Of a stretch of 64,000 nucleotides of DNA, positions 35,297-48,568 are shown piece by piece. Made by a program: the position numbers and the translations under genes. The notes below the pieces were generated by a model. That model worked only from the letters and a program-made list of their open reading frames with translations, was not told the DNA's origin and ran no database searches. This DNA comes from Albifimbria verrucaria (taxonomy: Eukaryota > Ascomycota > Sordariomycetes > Hypocreales > Stachybotryaceae), in the NCBI GenBank assembly GCA_020081605.1, contig JAHREC010000013.1, positions 4,030,001 to 4,094,000 of the forward strand, read 5' to 3'. How positions within the stretch are numbered: the stretch's first letter is position 1; each line of letters begins with the position of its first letter.

Positions 35297-37493
35297 ATGG
35301 CCGGAGCACTGAGCAAGCGCCAGCAGGCGCGCAATGAAAAGGTTCTTCAAGATCTGGTCAGGAGCGTCCCTGGCAACAACCAGTGTGCCGATTGTCACGT
35401 CGCCAACCCAGGTATGCCAAACCCGTACATCCGTTGTATCCAGTAGTCATGCTACTTGATCTCTCATTACACTTGATAGTTGGCTAACTTGAAACCTTTT
35501 TGCCAGCCTGGGCGTCATGGAGTGTACGACCAACCCCTTTCCGAGCCTCCTCCGCAGTGTGAAGTCGTCTCGATGTGCGCCGCTGACATTGGGTATATTT
35601 TAGTTGGGCGTCTTCTTGTGCATGCGATGCGCCGCCATCCACCGCAAGCTAGGCACACACATCTCCAAAGTCAAGTCTCTAAGCATGGATAGCTGGTCCA
35701 ACGAACAAGTGGACGTGAGTCCTTTCTGCACCATGTCCGTTGCCCTGCTTGCGCTTACCCTGCCAATTAGAACATGAAAAAGGTCGGAAACGTTGCATCG
35801 AACAAGATATATAATGCCGACAACAAGAAACCACCCGTGCCTGTCGATGCCGACGAAGCCGACTCTGCAATGGAACGCTTCATACGACAGAAATACATGA
35901 ACAATGTGGTCACCGATCCCAAGCGGTCCAGGAATGTCCTCGCAGACGAAGGAACGCCTCCACCTTTGCCACCGAAGAATTCAACAAAATTTGGTTTCAG
36001 ATCGGCTTCTTCCATTTTCCCACTCTCTTCGCGATCGAAGAAGGAGGCAAGAAGTTCAACTGGCCTAGAGTTTGACCGAGGTGCCACTTCTCCTCATCTT
36101 GCCAACAAGCCATCGAAAGTGTTTGGTGCGACGGTGGACTATGATGGGCCTGACGAGACCGAAGCGAAACTGACGAGGCTACGGGATATGGGTTTCTTCG
36201 ACGCGCAGCGAAACGCAATCGTGCTCAAAGGGGTCAATGGCAACTTGGACCGGGCTGTTGAGGCTTTGGTCCGCCTGGGCGAAGGGGACAAACGCTCTCC
36301 GACCATACAGGAGCCGCCTCGGCCACTGCGGACGTCCAGGTCCTTGACTCCCTTGACCCAGGGATCATCAGGTCTGGGGATAGGCATGGGTCTGCCACAA
36401 AAGACAGGGCAGGTTCAGCAACCATCAACGCCTTCAAGCGTATCCACGAACCCCTTCGACATGATGCCCCCAGCGCAGCCGCAGACAGCCCAGTCCACGG
36501 GCAATCTCCAGACCAAGAACCCTTACAACATTGCGCCATCAAATCCCTACGGAGTTCCTGGGCAACAGGTTGACTTGATCAACCAAGCCTTCCAGAGCCT
36601 GGATATCTCTGCGCCGCAAGCCCTCAGCCCTTGTTTCCGCATCACACTGGGGCGCTGCTTCGCAACAGGCTTCTCATCTGATGTCTCAGCAACAGCATGT
36701 GCCACCGGTCCCGCCAAGCCCTCAGGCTTATCACCAAATGGGCTTCCAGGTCAACACTGCTTTGCCCCTGGTATTTCAACAGCAGCAAATTCAACAGCAA
36801 ACCAGTTACAATCCGTTTCTTTCAAACGCGACTAACAGCCCTGTCCAGCAGCAGCAGCTTGCGCCACAGCAAATATCACTCAACACCGCTCAGATTCAAG
36901 GGTCTTTGTCTAGCAACCCTTTTGCACGATCACCAACTCGTATCGCCTCACCAACCTTGGGTCAAATACCTGAGCAATTCCAGGCCACGACATTCCAAAG
37001 TCCAGCTCTAGGCCAAGTAGCTACGAAGAACCCATTCGTCTCCAGCCCTGTGCAGTCACCAGCACAAGCGACCAATAACCCCTTCAGCTCACAAGTCCCA
37101 GCCCAACAGCAATACTACTACCAACCACAGAGAGCCGATACGACATCAATAATGGCCCTGTATAACCAGTCCCAATCAACCCCGAAGCAAGCACCAACAC
37201 CCGATTTAGCGCATCAAATGCAAACATCCGCCAATTCTCAGTTGCAGCCAATGACGACGCAGTCCTTACCGGTCAGCCCAATTCCAGGGTCTCTCGCTCG
37301 CAGTGCTACGCTTCCGATGGCAAGTAGCACGAATCCGTTCCTAAATTCGGGAGCTGTTGCCGCGGCACCGGATCCTTTCGCATCGGACAGGAAAATCAGC
37401 CGAGAGAGCATGAACTTGGGCCTCGATATGGCGTGGACGAATGGACGACACAGTCCGGATGCATTTGCAAGCCTCAGCGCGAGGCATGCATAA
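35297..37493 (+). CDS. ArfGAP with UBA domain and Gln/NPF-rich tail (Gts1-like)
   Basis: GTPase-activating protein for Arf, acting in vesicle traffic. Exons are 35297-35411, a 17-nt microexon at 35507-35523, 35604-35714 and 35771-37493. The zinc finger is C-x2-C...C-x2-[18 protein letters not shown] from the microexon, then [20 protein letters not shown]. The UBA domain is at about 36140-36290 ([35 protein letters not shown]). The rest is Gln/Pro/Ser-rich with several NPF tripeptides (NPFDMM, NPFVSS, NPFSSQ, NPFLNS), which bind EH domains of endocytic proteins. The order ArfGAP-UBA-Gln-rich is that of yeast Gts1. Two frame breaks, at 36628-36630 (CCC) and 36649-36652 (GGGG), each need one base and restore [18 protein letters not shown]. 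The total is about 655 residues. Confidence 0.92.
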
Positions 37494-37632
37494 TGATAAA
37501 TGCCATATTTCGCATCATTTATGAATGTACATATTCCAGCCACCGGCGATTTGTATGATAAATGTCACATTAACAGCTGTGTAAAACTACGACAATCCTC
37601 GCCATACTTCTCTCCTTATGTTCGCCTTAATT

Positions 37633-38988
37633 TCACTGTTGGAGCTCTCCCACCGTGGCGAAGTCCTCAAATCGAATTCCTTTCTGATTCCAACCCTCGC
37701 CTACAGGCTCGGCAACCTTGCTCCAACCCTTGATCAGAGCTCTCCAGTAACATACCTCTGCTGTCAGACTCACGTAACCACGGATGGCAAATGTTTGCCG
37801 CTGCCGGTAGGCAAACCCAGCGGCGAGATCAGGACTGTTTTCCAGCCATTGCACCATTGCGGCGAGATCAGACCAATCACCTGCCACGAAGATGACGTTG
37901 GCCTCTTCAAGAGGGATTCTACAGGCCATGCTTGTCGGACGCGCTTGGATGGGTGTTGGCGAGATGATGCGCTATTCCCGAGGAGGGTCGAGGAAAATAT
38001 AGGCCGGATGAAATGCGTCGTATGCTGCATCCACTCGAGGGCAGGGGTGAGGAGGACGCTCTCACATAGCTGGTGGTATTGCAAGCGGCCGCTGTAGCCG
38101 ATGCCTTCAGTATGTATAATGTATTTGTAACGGCAAAAATCCTCGATCCTCAGAGCGTTGGAAGCGTCCACGCTATTGGTTGTCCAGTTAAGTGGTTCTA
38201 CATCAGCCCACGGCTGCCCACTGGCCATGGCAACAAGGTCATGGCGTAGCCGTGGGTTGGAGCCGAAGCCATTATTAAACCACGTTGTGCCCCGCCAAAC
38301 AGCTCGTGGAGTTTTGCTTTGGAAGGAAGCTCAGCTTCAAGGGCGGTAATAGCTCGAGCGATGGAAGCTGTGGAACCGAGAAACGGTAACGGCCACGACC
38401 AATAGGCAAAATGAGGCATGGGCCAAATGTGTTTAGGGGTAGGTGAGATGACAGGGCGTGCATACGACATGGTATTTCGCAGAGGAATATCTTTGGTGGA
38501 GAAGGCAAAGGATGTGTTTGGAAGCAGCTCAGGAGAGGTGGTGATGGCGCGGTGGATCTGGTGAAGAGTTGCGAGTTGGCGGTGACGCATCGTATCTGAG
38601 AGCTCGCTCTTGTGGGGGCTCGAACTATATAGAGCTGGAGAATTGAGAATTCGAGTATTAAGACAACAAGAATAATTGGTCATATACCTGTCCTGATTCA
38701 ATTTTGGCCTGCAATACTGCCCCATCGCTGAAGGGAGTTGGAAACTTCCCAAGGACACAGCATCGTCCACCTCTTTAGTCAACCCAGGGAATGTGCGTGA
38801 GCAGTCACCTTCGTCCAGAGATAGAGTGTCTTCATACTGCAGGCCATGATGGCCTGGGAGGTAACATGGCCAGGACGTCTGACTGTAAGATCATTGTGGG
38901 CTGAAAGGCGAGAAGAGAGGCTAAAGAGGATGAGGAATAGAAGAAGGAAGAGAAGCAAGTGAAACCTCGCTCGTTGTTTGAACACCAT
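37633..38988 (-). CDS. Glycosyltransferase family 90 (CAP10-like), type II membrane protein
   Basis: Probable Golgi enzyme. The start MVFKQRARFH leads into a signal anchor (LLLFLLLFLILFSLSS). A short lumenal stem (GLQYEDTLSLDEGDCSRTFP, GLTKEVDDAV) and the GT90 domain follow: PMPHFAYWSWPLPFLGS, AVWRGTTWFNNG, the sugar-nucleotide region FCRYKYIIHTEGIGYSGRLQ, and YVSLTAEVCYWRALIKGW near the end. GT90 members of fungi transfer xylose or related sugars to mannans or glycolipids; the substrate here is unknown. One intron (38635-38687) is inferred. Frames break near 38810, at the C run just upstream of 38600, at an A run near 38318 (restores KAKTPRAVWRG) and near 37925. The stop at 37633 is only 139 bp from the ArfGAP stop. 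Confidence 0.85.
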
Positions 38989-41900
38989 GACTCCTTCAAG
39001 TTCACATTATCGCTGTACACGCAGTTCTATTTTCACGATGCCTCAACAACATAACCGGATCAAGCTACGATATTTACAGAGACACGAATACTCTAGCTAG
39101 ACCTATTGATTGATTGACTATCGGCCCTGTAACCTACATTCTAGAATGAGATGGAGCCGGCATCATATGTTCCGAGTGACACACATCACCAGAATATGCA
39201 GTGATAACTTGACAGGGACATTGTACGCGGGAATCCTGGCTCATGCATACCACAGTCGGCCAACGAAAGCACTGGCCATATGTGCTTGGCTGGTGTTTGG
39301 TCAGGACAACGCGGGGACGGCTATGACAGGCGCAGGTGGCCTGGATCTTCAAACGCCGGAGACCAATCAGTATATGTGACAAGCCCATCCAGGTCTTCGC
39401 GATGCTTTAATGGGTGCCGACCCTTACTCGATGCCGTTTGGCATGCATGCGGAGTTGCAACGAAACCCATGGTTTTGTGCCGAAGCCCCGCGTCGTACTT
39501 GGTTCTGGATGGAATATGCCATCCTCTCAACCAAATGCAGTTAACACGTTTTGATTGATTCTGTTGTCACTATTGCCTAAGCGAAACACCAGGACGAACT
39601 CCCAATAATACACACAAACCCTGACAAGACCAAGCATCTCGAAGCTGTCAAGATTGTCCCAGAGCCAAATACAAAGAGTAGTGCGCGCTTGCGCCAAAAC
39701 GTACAGTCAATGACCACACCCAGGAGGTCATCAAACGAAGCCGGACATATCCCAAGCTTTCCACATCATATTGCTAACTGTTTCACTACTATTCCGTGTT
39801 GATGACGGACTGTGTGAGAATTCAACAAAGGTCCCTGCCAGTCAGATTGGCTGTGGCTGTCATGCTCATCCCATGTGAACACATCTCTACACGGCTCTTG
39901 AAAACAAGCCATGAAAGTCTCAAATTCTCTCGTATCATTATTAGGATCGAAGGAAACCCTGTTCGGTTGAGGGTTCTTTTCTAATGGACCACAGCTCGTT
40001 GCAAGTCGATCCTATCATCGTGCATCAGCGAGTTCCTCTTTACCCGAGGACAGATCACCTAGACGTACCAGGTCCAGCTGGATTGGACTGTCTGTCCGCA
40101 CAGAATAGATGTTGTGTCTCATTTCCACTTCGAATTTGCCAGGCCCGTAGACGCTTCGCAAGATATCCACCAGCCGTCGCGGGTTTGTGACGAGCTTAGT
40201 ATGTATCTCTAGGACTGGCATTGTCCGAAGTACACTTGGAAAGGTGCTATTTGAACGTATAATGAGTGGGATATTGTCTGGCGCGTTGGCAATGTAGTTG
40301 GTTTATTGACTTAATAACAAAGGCCTCGAGTCAGGCATGTAATGCTGAGAATACGTGAAGTGCTAAAGTGGTATAGTACAGGAACCACAACATTGGCAAC
40401 TAGTGGGAGGCTGTCCTGTTATTCAAATCCAAGGCTCCGAGACCAGGGCATCTCCGTGCAATCACGCAGGAATCTGTTCTGCCCTGGCCCAGTGGCTGCC
40501 TCCCGGTTCTCCTAGTCGGTTAGCCATATGGGAGCGTCTCATAAGGCCAGGCAAGACAAATGAGGCTGGAAGTGAATCGCTGTGGCGTTGGCCAGACGGT
40601 ACTTTTTGTTTCATTTGTTTGAATGACTCCAAGTTCCTACCACAAAAGGAATAAAATGTCACATTATCAATCATTTCCAGGCGCCAGAGGTGTCATGGGG
40701 GCAGGAGCAATCATTTCGGTGTTCATGCTCAGCCTCATCCAAGACGGGACACGTTTTATGCATCAGATAACGGGTACCCTCCCTAATCAATCCGGGCCGG
40801 CACGCCATAGTCACTTGACACCATAAAGCAGGACGAGGATGTGATTACCGTGGCTACGATAATATCACACAGGAGACGTTTTCGGGGCATGCTTCGCAGC
40901 ACACGATCGCTAAGACCAGAATCACCCGACATGCCCTCATACAAAGGTGCCAGTGGTCTGACAGCCACCAGGTCCGACCTCACACCCTCTTCTATGGAAG
41001 CTGGGGCGCCACGCTGAAAAGGACGAGCGGCAGGGGTGGCAACCTGCGAGGCAGATTGCCTACTAAGACGGGACCTTCCGCCCCCACAAAGTAATTCCTT
41101 CAATCAGAGCCTTGTGTCATTCAAGCACGAGAAGAGACGAATACATTGAGGAAACGACCATGTACCCGCTGTCTCTACCCTTGTTGTCTCAGAGTAGGGA
41201 GCCCTGTCTGATAAAAAGTCGGAACCGGAGCCATTCGGAGCTTAGCGACCCACTATACGCGGACCGGTGTTCGTGTTACGGGACCACGACGGCCCCACCG
41301 TGTGTGGTGTATTACGAACAGCCATGAAAGCAGGTTTCTCGGAGATGCCAGGCGTAATAAAGCCAGGAGTAAGCTGGATGTCGGATTGAAATCCATGGTG
41401 ACCGAGCCATTGTCATACCTAGGGTGGGGACATGGTGTGTAACCCCAGCCTGACAGGATGCCATCACACCACCTTCGAACCTGACTTCAACTCAATGATA
41501 GTGAGGAATGGGTTCCCTTTTCTGGTACTTGTCGGATCCTTTCTAAATCCGGTGCGGGTGGTGAGGCTTGTATGGCTTGTATGGCTTGTATGGGAAGGGT
41601 TTCTCGCTCCTGAGAGAGACAGGTCCTTATGTCTCCCGGCCGTTACAGTTAGGCGAAAAGGCTTGACTACATTTAAGCAAATAAACAATTGAATGGCAGC
41701 AAAAAGGAGGACATTCTTATTCTTCTCAATACGGATCCAGTCTGACAACTGATCACCCAGCATCAAGCATGGTTTCAATTGAGAGTGAATAGGTATATGG
41801 CCATTTGCTAGTCCTATAGCCCTTTCGCCTGTCGTTATGACATACTATTGCACACAGTACCGTCTCATGTCGCAACAAACCATACCCTCTTGCATTATCT

Positions 41901-42952
41901 GTGGTTTGAGGGTTGAATAGCTGGTTCTGATCTGACGTCCATGACATCTATCGAGGACTTGTGAAGTAGGTGGGTGATAGGGAGGGCCTAGACATGTCAT
42001 GGATACTTCATCAGACGCACTTTGTGCCTCAGCGACAAGGTTGCTATGGCTCATATGAATAGCAAAGCCAACGATGCAAAGGACCATGGTTCATTCCTGG
42101 TTAGCCCATCACAAGTAGCCATGATCTCGATATCAACTTACTATTTTCACGATCGAGTTGATTGCGGGTGTTCTTGTGTCATGCACCGTCATTTAAAATA
42201 CCCTACGTCATATTATAGAAACAAAGTCTAGGGGGTTAAGAGATAGTATTGAAATACTCTTAAGACTAAAGCCGCTAGATGATTCTGGGCCACGCGTCAT
42301 TGCTGATTTCTAAAATACGTCAGTCAATGATAGACACATGTGAGACTGTTTGTCATTTACGTGGAACAATTCCGGAGAATGCGTGATCTCGTATAGATTA
42401 CCTTCCGGGTATAACATCCGATGGCTTGAGTTTTGTTTCTCAAGACCGCTCCACTTCTCTTGGTTTCATGTTCACGATAGCATGCAATGGTGTAATGATC
42501 ATAAGCGCTGAAAGTGTATACAGGGTAGCTCGGATATACCCCAGGATGTGTATCTGTTGAACGTTCTCTGGCCTATACAAAGATATCTAGGCCAGGTACA
42601 TCATTGCAACCGTGATGTATGGTTCTGTCTATAAAATGTTTACTAGATTCTTGAGGGTGTAGTTGTGTGGCTGTTATGACCACCTCCTGCATGGCTGCAA
42701 GTGAAGAATTGGCTAAGATGAAGATGCTGGGTTCGCCTTAGAAACAGCCTGTGGTCGACTGGCCTTACATCACAGAAACCATGCCACAGCTCAACTCAGC
42801 TACATAAAACATGAACAGCACACCTTTGAACCCGTCTACAGGAGCGATTGCAGAGATGTGGCTCAAAAGGAGCACCTTTATTTCGGGAACAGTATCTAGT
42901 CTGTAAAACATCAAGACCACCCAGCAACTAGCGGATCACCTTGATCCAGCCA
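38989..42952. other. Long spacer before the tRNA gene
   Basis: About 4 kb with no confident gene. It contains one short ORF of possible interest (listed) and a 9-bp triplicated unit (ttgtatggc) at about 41565-41592. Confidence 0.5.
40015..40221 (-). CDS. Hypothetical 68-residue ORF
   Basis: An ATG-started ORF with balanced composition (MPVLEIHTKL; VDILRSVYGPGKFEVEMRHN; SPIQLDLVRLGDLSSGKEEL). I recognise no family. It is kept because the composition looks more protein-like than the surrounding spacer ORFs. It could equally be chance or one exon of a gene I cannot trace. Confidence 0.25.
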   Translation of the reverse strand: MPVLEIHTKLVTNPRRLVDILRSVYGPGKFEVEMRHNIYSVRTDSPIQLDLVRLGDLSSGKEELADAR

Positions 42953-43024
42953 TCCGATATGGTGTAGTGGCTAACATCGCTCGCTCTCACCGAGCAGCCC
43001 TGGGTTCGATTCCCAGTATCGGAG
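42953..43024 (+). tRNA. tRNA-Glu (anticodon CTC)
   Basis: A 72-nt cloverleaf without intron. The acceptor stem TCCGATA pairs with TATCGGA, the D arm holds the A box (TGGTGTAGTGG), the anticodon stem GCTCG/CGAGC encloses loop CTCTCAC with anticodon CTC, and the T arm contains GGTTCGATTCC (B box). A T-rich stretch just after the 3' end (tttatttttt-like) fits RNA polymerase III termination. Confidence 0.97.
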
Positions 43025-43470
43025 TTTATTTTTGGTGGTCTCATCATATTTCCGAGGACTTTTTGCTCATCATGGTTATTTGTTTAGTAGGTAGGTACAT
43101 TGGAGGGTTGGTTGATCTTTTTGTGTGTAAAACAGAGTAAGATTATCGCATGCAATAATCAAGGGAATACATGGTGGCCTTTTACAGGCCCATTAAGCGC
43201 TCTGGATCAAGGGGTCGCTTGAGATATGACCAGTGTGCCCGCGTGCGGTTAGACATGCATAACTGATAACAAGCACTGGTTAATTTTGGTGCAAACAGGC
43301 CGCAAATGGTCAATATGGCTTCTGAACAAGGTACTCCACGACGGCTGTCCCGTGGGCCCCACCAGACACGGATGCTCGTCGCGACCCGCGTTCTCAGGCC
43401 CATCTTGCTTCAGTATTCTGTTCAGGCCTGGATGTCGTAATCAGAACGGCAACGATAGACGGCATTCAAA
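43025..43470. other. Spacer between tRNA and dCMP deaminase gene
   Basis: No feature seen beyond the tRNA 3' flank and a gene-proximal upstream region. Confidence 0.5.
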
Positions 43471-44719
43471 ATGTTCATAGGCGTCTGTGGTGGTATGTCG
43501 CTCAATTCTCCCTGCTGGACCGCACACTCACTGCTCTAGGTCTCTGCGCCGGCAAGAAGACGGTAGCTCAATACCTGGTTGAGCATCATGGTTTCAAGCA
43601 CCTCTATCTGAAGAAGTCGGATGACGCAGCTGGCTCTTCATCGTCAACGTCAACGTCAACGGAGACTGCGTCTCCACGAGCGACGAGTACGGACTCATCG
43701 TCGGCAGATTTTGCGGGGCCCTCAGCTCCAGTGCTCTCACAACCAAGAAAGGCTCCAAGTCTGAGTCTGGGACCTCACTCTCCCTGAGGCCGCAGTCTCA
43801 GTCCCACACCTTCGACACCCCGAGGAACTGCTGGACTTTGTCACCAGGCGCTGGCGCAGCCGCTTCGTGACGACGGATATCCCTACGGAATCCGTCCTCG
43901 ATGTCTACACGCGGCGGCCCTTCTTCCTGCTCCTGTCCATCGACGCCCCACTGACTGTCCGCTGGCAGCGCTGGCAGCACCGCTCAAAGGCGCAAGGGGC
44001 GTCTGAGATGAGCCTTGAAGACTTTGTGACGCACAGTGACACCCACCTGTACGATCCGCACGATGGTCTGCAACCCCTAATATCTCGTGCTTCCGTGAGA
44101 CTCCTCAACACGTCATCGTCGCTGGCGCACCTGTATGCCACGTTGGGCAAGCTGGACATCCTCAACCCGGACCGGCTGCGCCCCGGATGGGACACGTACT
44201 TCATGGAGCTGGCATCCCTTGCTGCCCAACGCTCCAACTGCATGAAGCGCCGCGTTGGCTGCGTCCTCGTTGGACGGGAAAGGCGAGTGATTAGCACGGG
44301 CTACAACGGCACTCCCCGCGGCCTGCGCAACTGCGCCGAGGGAGGTTGCCCTCGCTGCAACGAAGCCAACAGCTCTGGGGTCGGCCTGTCGACGTGTCTG
44401 TGCCTCCACGCAGAGGAGAATGCCCTGCTCGAAGCCGGCAGGGAGCGAATCAGGGATGGGTCTGTACTCTACTGCGACACATGCCCGTGCTTAACATGCA
44501 GCATCAAGATTTGCCAAGTGGGCATTAGCGAGGTGGTTTACGCCCAGGGTACAGCATGGACAACGAGACAGCCGACGTCTTCCGGCAGGCGGGTGTGAAG
44601 CTGCGGCAGTTTATCCCTGTGAGTGCTTTATCCTCCGAGTCCATTGACGGTAGTCACGTTCCTAACGCTCATAGCCGCCGAATGGTCTCATTCACCTCGA
44701 AAAGATGGAACTATACTAA
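43471..44719 (+). CDS. DCD1: Deoxycytidylate (dCMP) deaminase with N-terminal P-loop region
   Basis: Converts dCMP to dUMP for thymidylate synthesis. Exons are 43471-43492, 43540-44618 and 44675-44719. The N-terminus MFIGVCGGLCAGKKTVAQYL is a kinase-like P-loop segment found in fungal members, then a Ser/Thr-rich insert, then LLDFVTRRWRSRFVTTDI. The deaminase domain follows: WDTYFMELASLAAQRSNCMK, RRVGCVLVGRERRVISTGYN, the zinc/catalytic motif CLCLHAEENALLEAG, and CDTCPCLTCSIKICQVGISE. The end is VKLRQFIPPPNGLIHLEK. Three single-base breaks at 43769-43771 (GGG), 43818-43821 (CCCC) and 44547-44549 (GGG) repair the product to about 382 residues; the last recovers the end YSMDNETADVF. The first intron is only 47 bp. 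Confidence 0.95.
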
Positions 44720-47700
44720 AGCTTGGAGGGGAACCGGGTCTTGGGAGGGGAGCGGTGGGTTGAACGGATGACGTCTTCATGATCGATCCAGAGTCCCTGA
44801 GACACTGGATTAAGCTAGAATCGAAACCGCCCAGATAAGCACAGGATTCAACTACATCATCAGAAGCTGGTCCCTGAAGCTCGAGGAACCACCTAGACCA
44901 AGTGACATCTTTCCCGTTGTCTTAGTACAGTGTGAGTGAAACTCCGATTCCGTCATGGCTTCGAGCCGACAACGCGGCAATTTCGTCACGGTTCGACTCG
45001 CTTCCATAATATCCAGACATGGGGGTAAATACACCTTCACTTTACAGCAAGGCTGGGGAGTACTATGTAGACGTTCAACATGTGAGCTCTTGTGGTTCTA
45101 ACAACCAGACTCTGGAACCCCTGCGTGACCCTCGCTGGACCTCGTTATAAATATACCTAGGCGCGGGGACTCGTATGGCGCTCAGCTAGACGCCGCTGTG
45201 TAAGACAAGTAGGCTAAGTAGGCAGTCTACAGACCGTGGCCCTTGTCTTCTCACCTGTGAGAACCAAACAAATTCCTGGCTCAGAGGCATTGCGGTGTGT
45301 TTTAGGGTTAGGTTAGTCGAGATCGAGCCCCGTACAGGCGCTTTCGCGGGTACGGAATATGCAGGAGAATGCAGCTTATGACCTTGGAATAGGGTCCAGG
45401 AAGCGGTCAGGACGGTGTTTGTTTCCACCTTGTGTCTAGTTGCATAAGTAGTGCGCGTCTCCTGACATGGGATGCGGTTCCTAAAAACTACCGCCTGAAG
45501 GTATAGGTACTGTACTGACCAAGGGACAAGAGAAAGAATGAGCGATTGGCATGATTGAAAGATGGGGTTGATCAATGCTAGAGCTGCAATGCAACCTTTT
45601 GCATGGAAGAGCTATTCCGAGGGGTTGGACCGGAACCCGGAGTTCAGAGCGGCTGGTGGCCCTCACCCCACGAGATTGAGATTGGATGGTCTGTCCAGTC
45701 ATGCCACGGTACATGCTGCCCGGGACGACAAGACGGCTGGCGATAACCTTGATCAACACAGGCCAGGCTTGTAAAGCTCAGCCGTTGCCGCACTGCGTGG
45801 AGCGCAAGCCCCTGAGAGCTAGGAGGGCCATTCTAGAAAAGAAGCGAGATGACATGGGGTGACGAGCATGAAGGCAATAAAGTTGCCAAATTAAACCCGT
45901 CTATTGATCGTGTTAATCCCGGTGCGGGTGGAGAGAACGGGTTTGTTTGTTTTGATCATCGGGAAGGGTTCGCGTCATCTCACTTCGAAAACGCATGATG
46001 GAATAGATGGACCAGCGAGATTGCACCAGGGCCCGTCATTAAACGCTGATGAAGAAGGACGAGAAGACGAACCGAACGGGTATCATGGATGTTTAGGAGG
46101 CATCCGCCATATGGTGGGTTCTCACCGGCGTGTGAAACGGACAACTGAGGTTCTGGACGAGGACCCTGGATCAACATCCGCGAGCCGCCACTTCTGCGTC
46201 AGAGTTACTCACTGACGGGCTACGGTATGTGCGTGTGTGTGGCCAAAGAGCTAGCTCTGAAGCACCTGTTTCGTTTCTCACGTCAGGGATCCAATGGATT
46301 CTTAGTTGATGGTGCATTCTCGTGCACGGCGGCCAGCAAGCGGACCGGACCAACAACGCCCTAAGCGCGAGTCCATGGGCAATCGGGATCGACAGAACTG
46401 GGAGCGGGCGAAAGCGACCTAATCCTAGGCCATGCGCCGAACCTGCTCTTGGTCTCTCCCCGGGCAGTTCAGTACCACAACCACAACACAAAGGCTCCTG
46501 GGCGGAGCCTAAACCAGTAGCCCATGGCTAGTTATTGCAACGGGCCCTTGGGACCCTTGTCTAGGTGGTGAGGTGTGGGCCGGCACGCACGGGCAGGGCG
46601 GCGGGTGGTTGTGAGCAGGTGGGCGAGATGGGACGGATTTGACGAAAGAAAGCTGGGACATGTCGCAGGCCCTTCTTGTTGTTGCTGCGAGGGTCTTTTC
46701 GCACCATCCCTCACCAACGGTTTCAGCAAGAGGATGCCAAGCAGAGCGGTAAAATGATGCCCAAGCGAGAAGGAGAAGGGGACGGACAGGATAGTGGTGG
46801 GTGCGTGGGTGCGTGTGTATGCGTGTGAGTGTGAGTGTGTATGAGTGAATGTGTGTGGCGGAGTTTGAGTCAAAAAGTTTGTTTATTTTGGAGTGTTGTT
46901 ATCAGAGGGGTTGCCATATTGGGACAGGACAGGACAGGACAGCCTGACGTTGCACAACACCGCACCCAGCGCACAGTATGCAATGTCTCTGCTTCCCTTC
47001 CTGTCTTCTTTTACGCTGGCGCATTGTCAGAATCGTGTGGAGCTCACACGGGGTACACGCCCTGAGGACCACGCGAGATCAAAGGAGAGAGGGAGACAGA
47101 GAGTGAGAGAGAGAGAGACAGGACAAGACAGAGAGACATGGAGGAGAGACACATTCTTCCATTCACAACAAAACACTTCTGTATTTGGTGTGTGGAGGGC
47201 CATAACGGGGAAGTCTGCCGTGGGCCCCGCTCGCCAGCCAAGTACCTCGGCGCTGGCCTTGGGTCATGTTGGCGGCCTAAACGTGGCCGCGGGTACTTGG
47301 GGGTACATGGGCGTCTTCGCCGGGGCCCCTGTGTGTGGGGCTCAGGCACGAGACACGCGCCTGGTCGCGACGCGCTAGCCAGGATAGGAAATGCTGTAAA
47401 CAAATGCGTCACCCACTTTTCCTCTGGCGCGACTCTCATCCACATGCACAGTTTACATCCACTTTTCCTTACTCTCTCTCTCGCTCTCGTCAGTCATTCA
47501 CCACACGCAAGCCCAAGCCCAAGCCCAGTCCAGGCTACGGGATCTGTCACCCGCCCTGTCCTGTCTCTTTTCCCAAGGTACTGTCCCCACCCCCAGTCCA
47601 CGCTTGGCCCAGCTTTCCCATGCCGGGTTACTTCCCAGGATTTTCCGCAGCAAGCACCGGCCCCCAACCCTTCCTCCTGATTGTACCTGTTCGATCCGCG

Positions 47701-48568
47701 CTCCCCTTCTTTGCCACCGTTTATCGCTCCTCATCTGAATCCTCTCTTTTTCTGCTTCCCGTCCCTGATTTCCTGACGTCTTCGAGTCAACAGACTATCC
47801 CGCCGATCAGCTACGCTATTATGTGTTGAGCAGAGTGCTCCTCCCCGCCCTTACCCATCCGCCAAACTCGCGCAACGTACGCACGCACTTGGGGTCTCGA
47901 CAAGTCTCGATTAGCCGTGGGTGTGTGGTTTCGGTGTCCGGTGTGTTAAGAGTGTCTGTGTGAGATAGGCCCCCGATCAGCAACGGGAACTCCAAGTCGA
48001 TCAGCCTGTCTTGCGCCATGTTGTAACAGCCACCGCTTCTCTTATCTTATTATTCAGCGACTCAACCATCCATTTTACGCATCCCAACCCTCCAACTCAA
48101 CTCAACTCAACCCAACTCAACTCATCCCCTGGATCCTGCCCGAACCTGGCACCGCACTCACCAGCCGTTTCTTCTCCCGCCTGCTGCATCTTCTTCTACG
48201 GCAAGAGCTATGAAATGATTGCGCTGTCTCTGGACTGTGTTTCCCGTTGAGACCAGCGCTCTCCTCGCCTACGCGCCTCCCCGACCCTCTTATTTCAACT
48301 TCTCCGTCTGTCGACGCCCTGGAATCCGTCCCTCTCCGCTCCGTCGCGCATCTTTCTATCACCTCAGCAAGCACGCTTTTTGCTCGACTATCCCGGCTGA
48401 CTGCATCGATCCCACGCTTGCTCCTCCTCTCCTTCAACACCCTGATGTGAGAGCCTGGCCGCAAATATTATTACGTCGCCTTCGCCGACATTCCTCACCC
48501 GCGAGGTCCATCAATTTCGCCATACCCCCTCTGGACCTTCACCACCTTGCATTCCACCCTCCGCCACC
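44720..48568. other. Long spacer upstream of the Wee1-type kinase gene
   Basis: About 3.8 kb with no confident gene. Simple repeats: GT-rich tract about 46800-46860, (GGACA)4 at about 46920-46942, GA-rich tract about 47085-47135, and (CTCAA)n at 48092-48124. From about 47460 to 48568 the + strand is pyrimidine-rich, as in long fungal 5' leaders. Confidence 0.5.

Noticed and set aside
46893..47829. Overlapping ORFs upstream of the kinase gene
   Set aside because: They lie in GA-, GT- and CT-rich simple-sequence DNA and have no protein-like pattern. The interval is better explained as a long leader and promoter.
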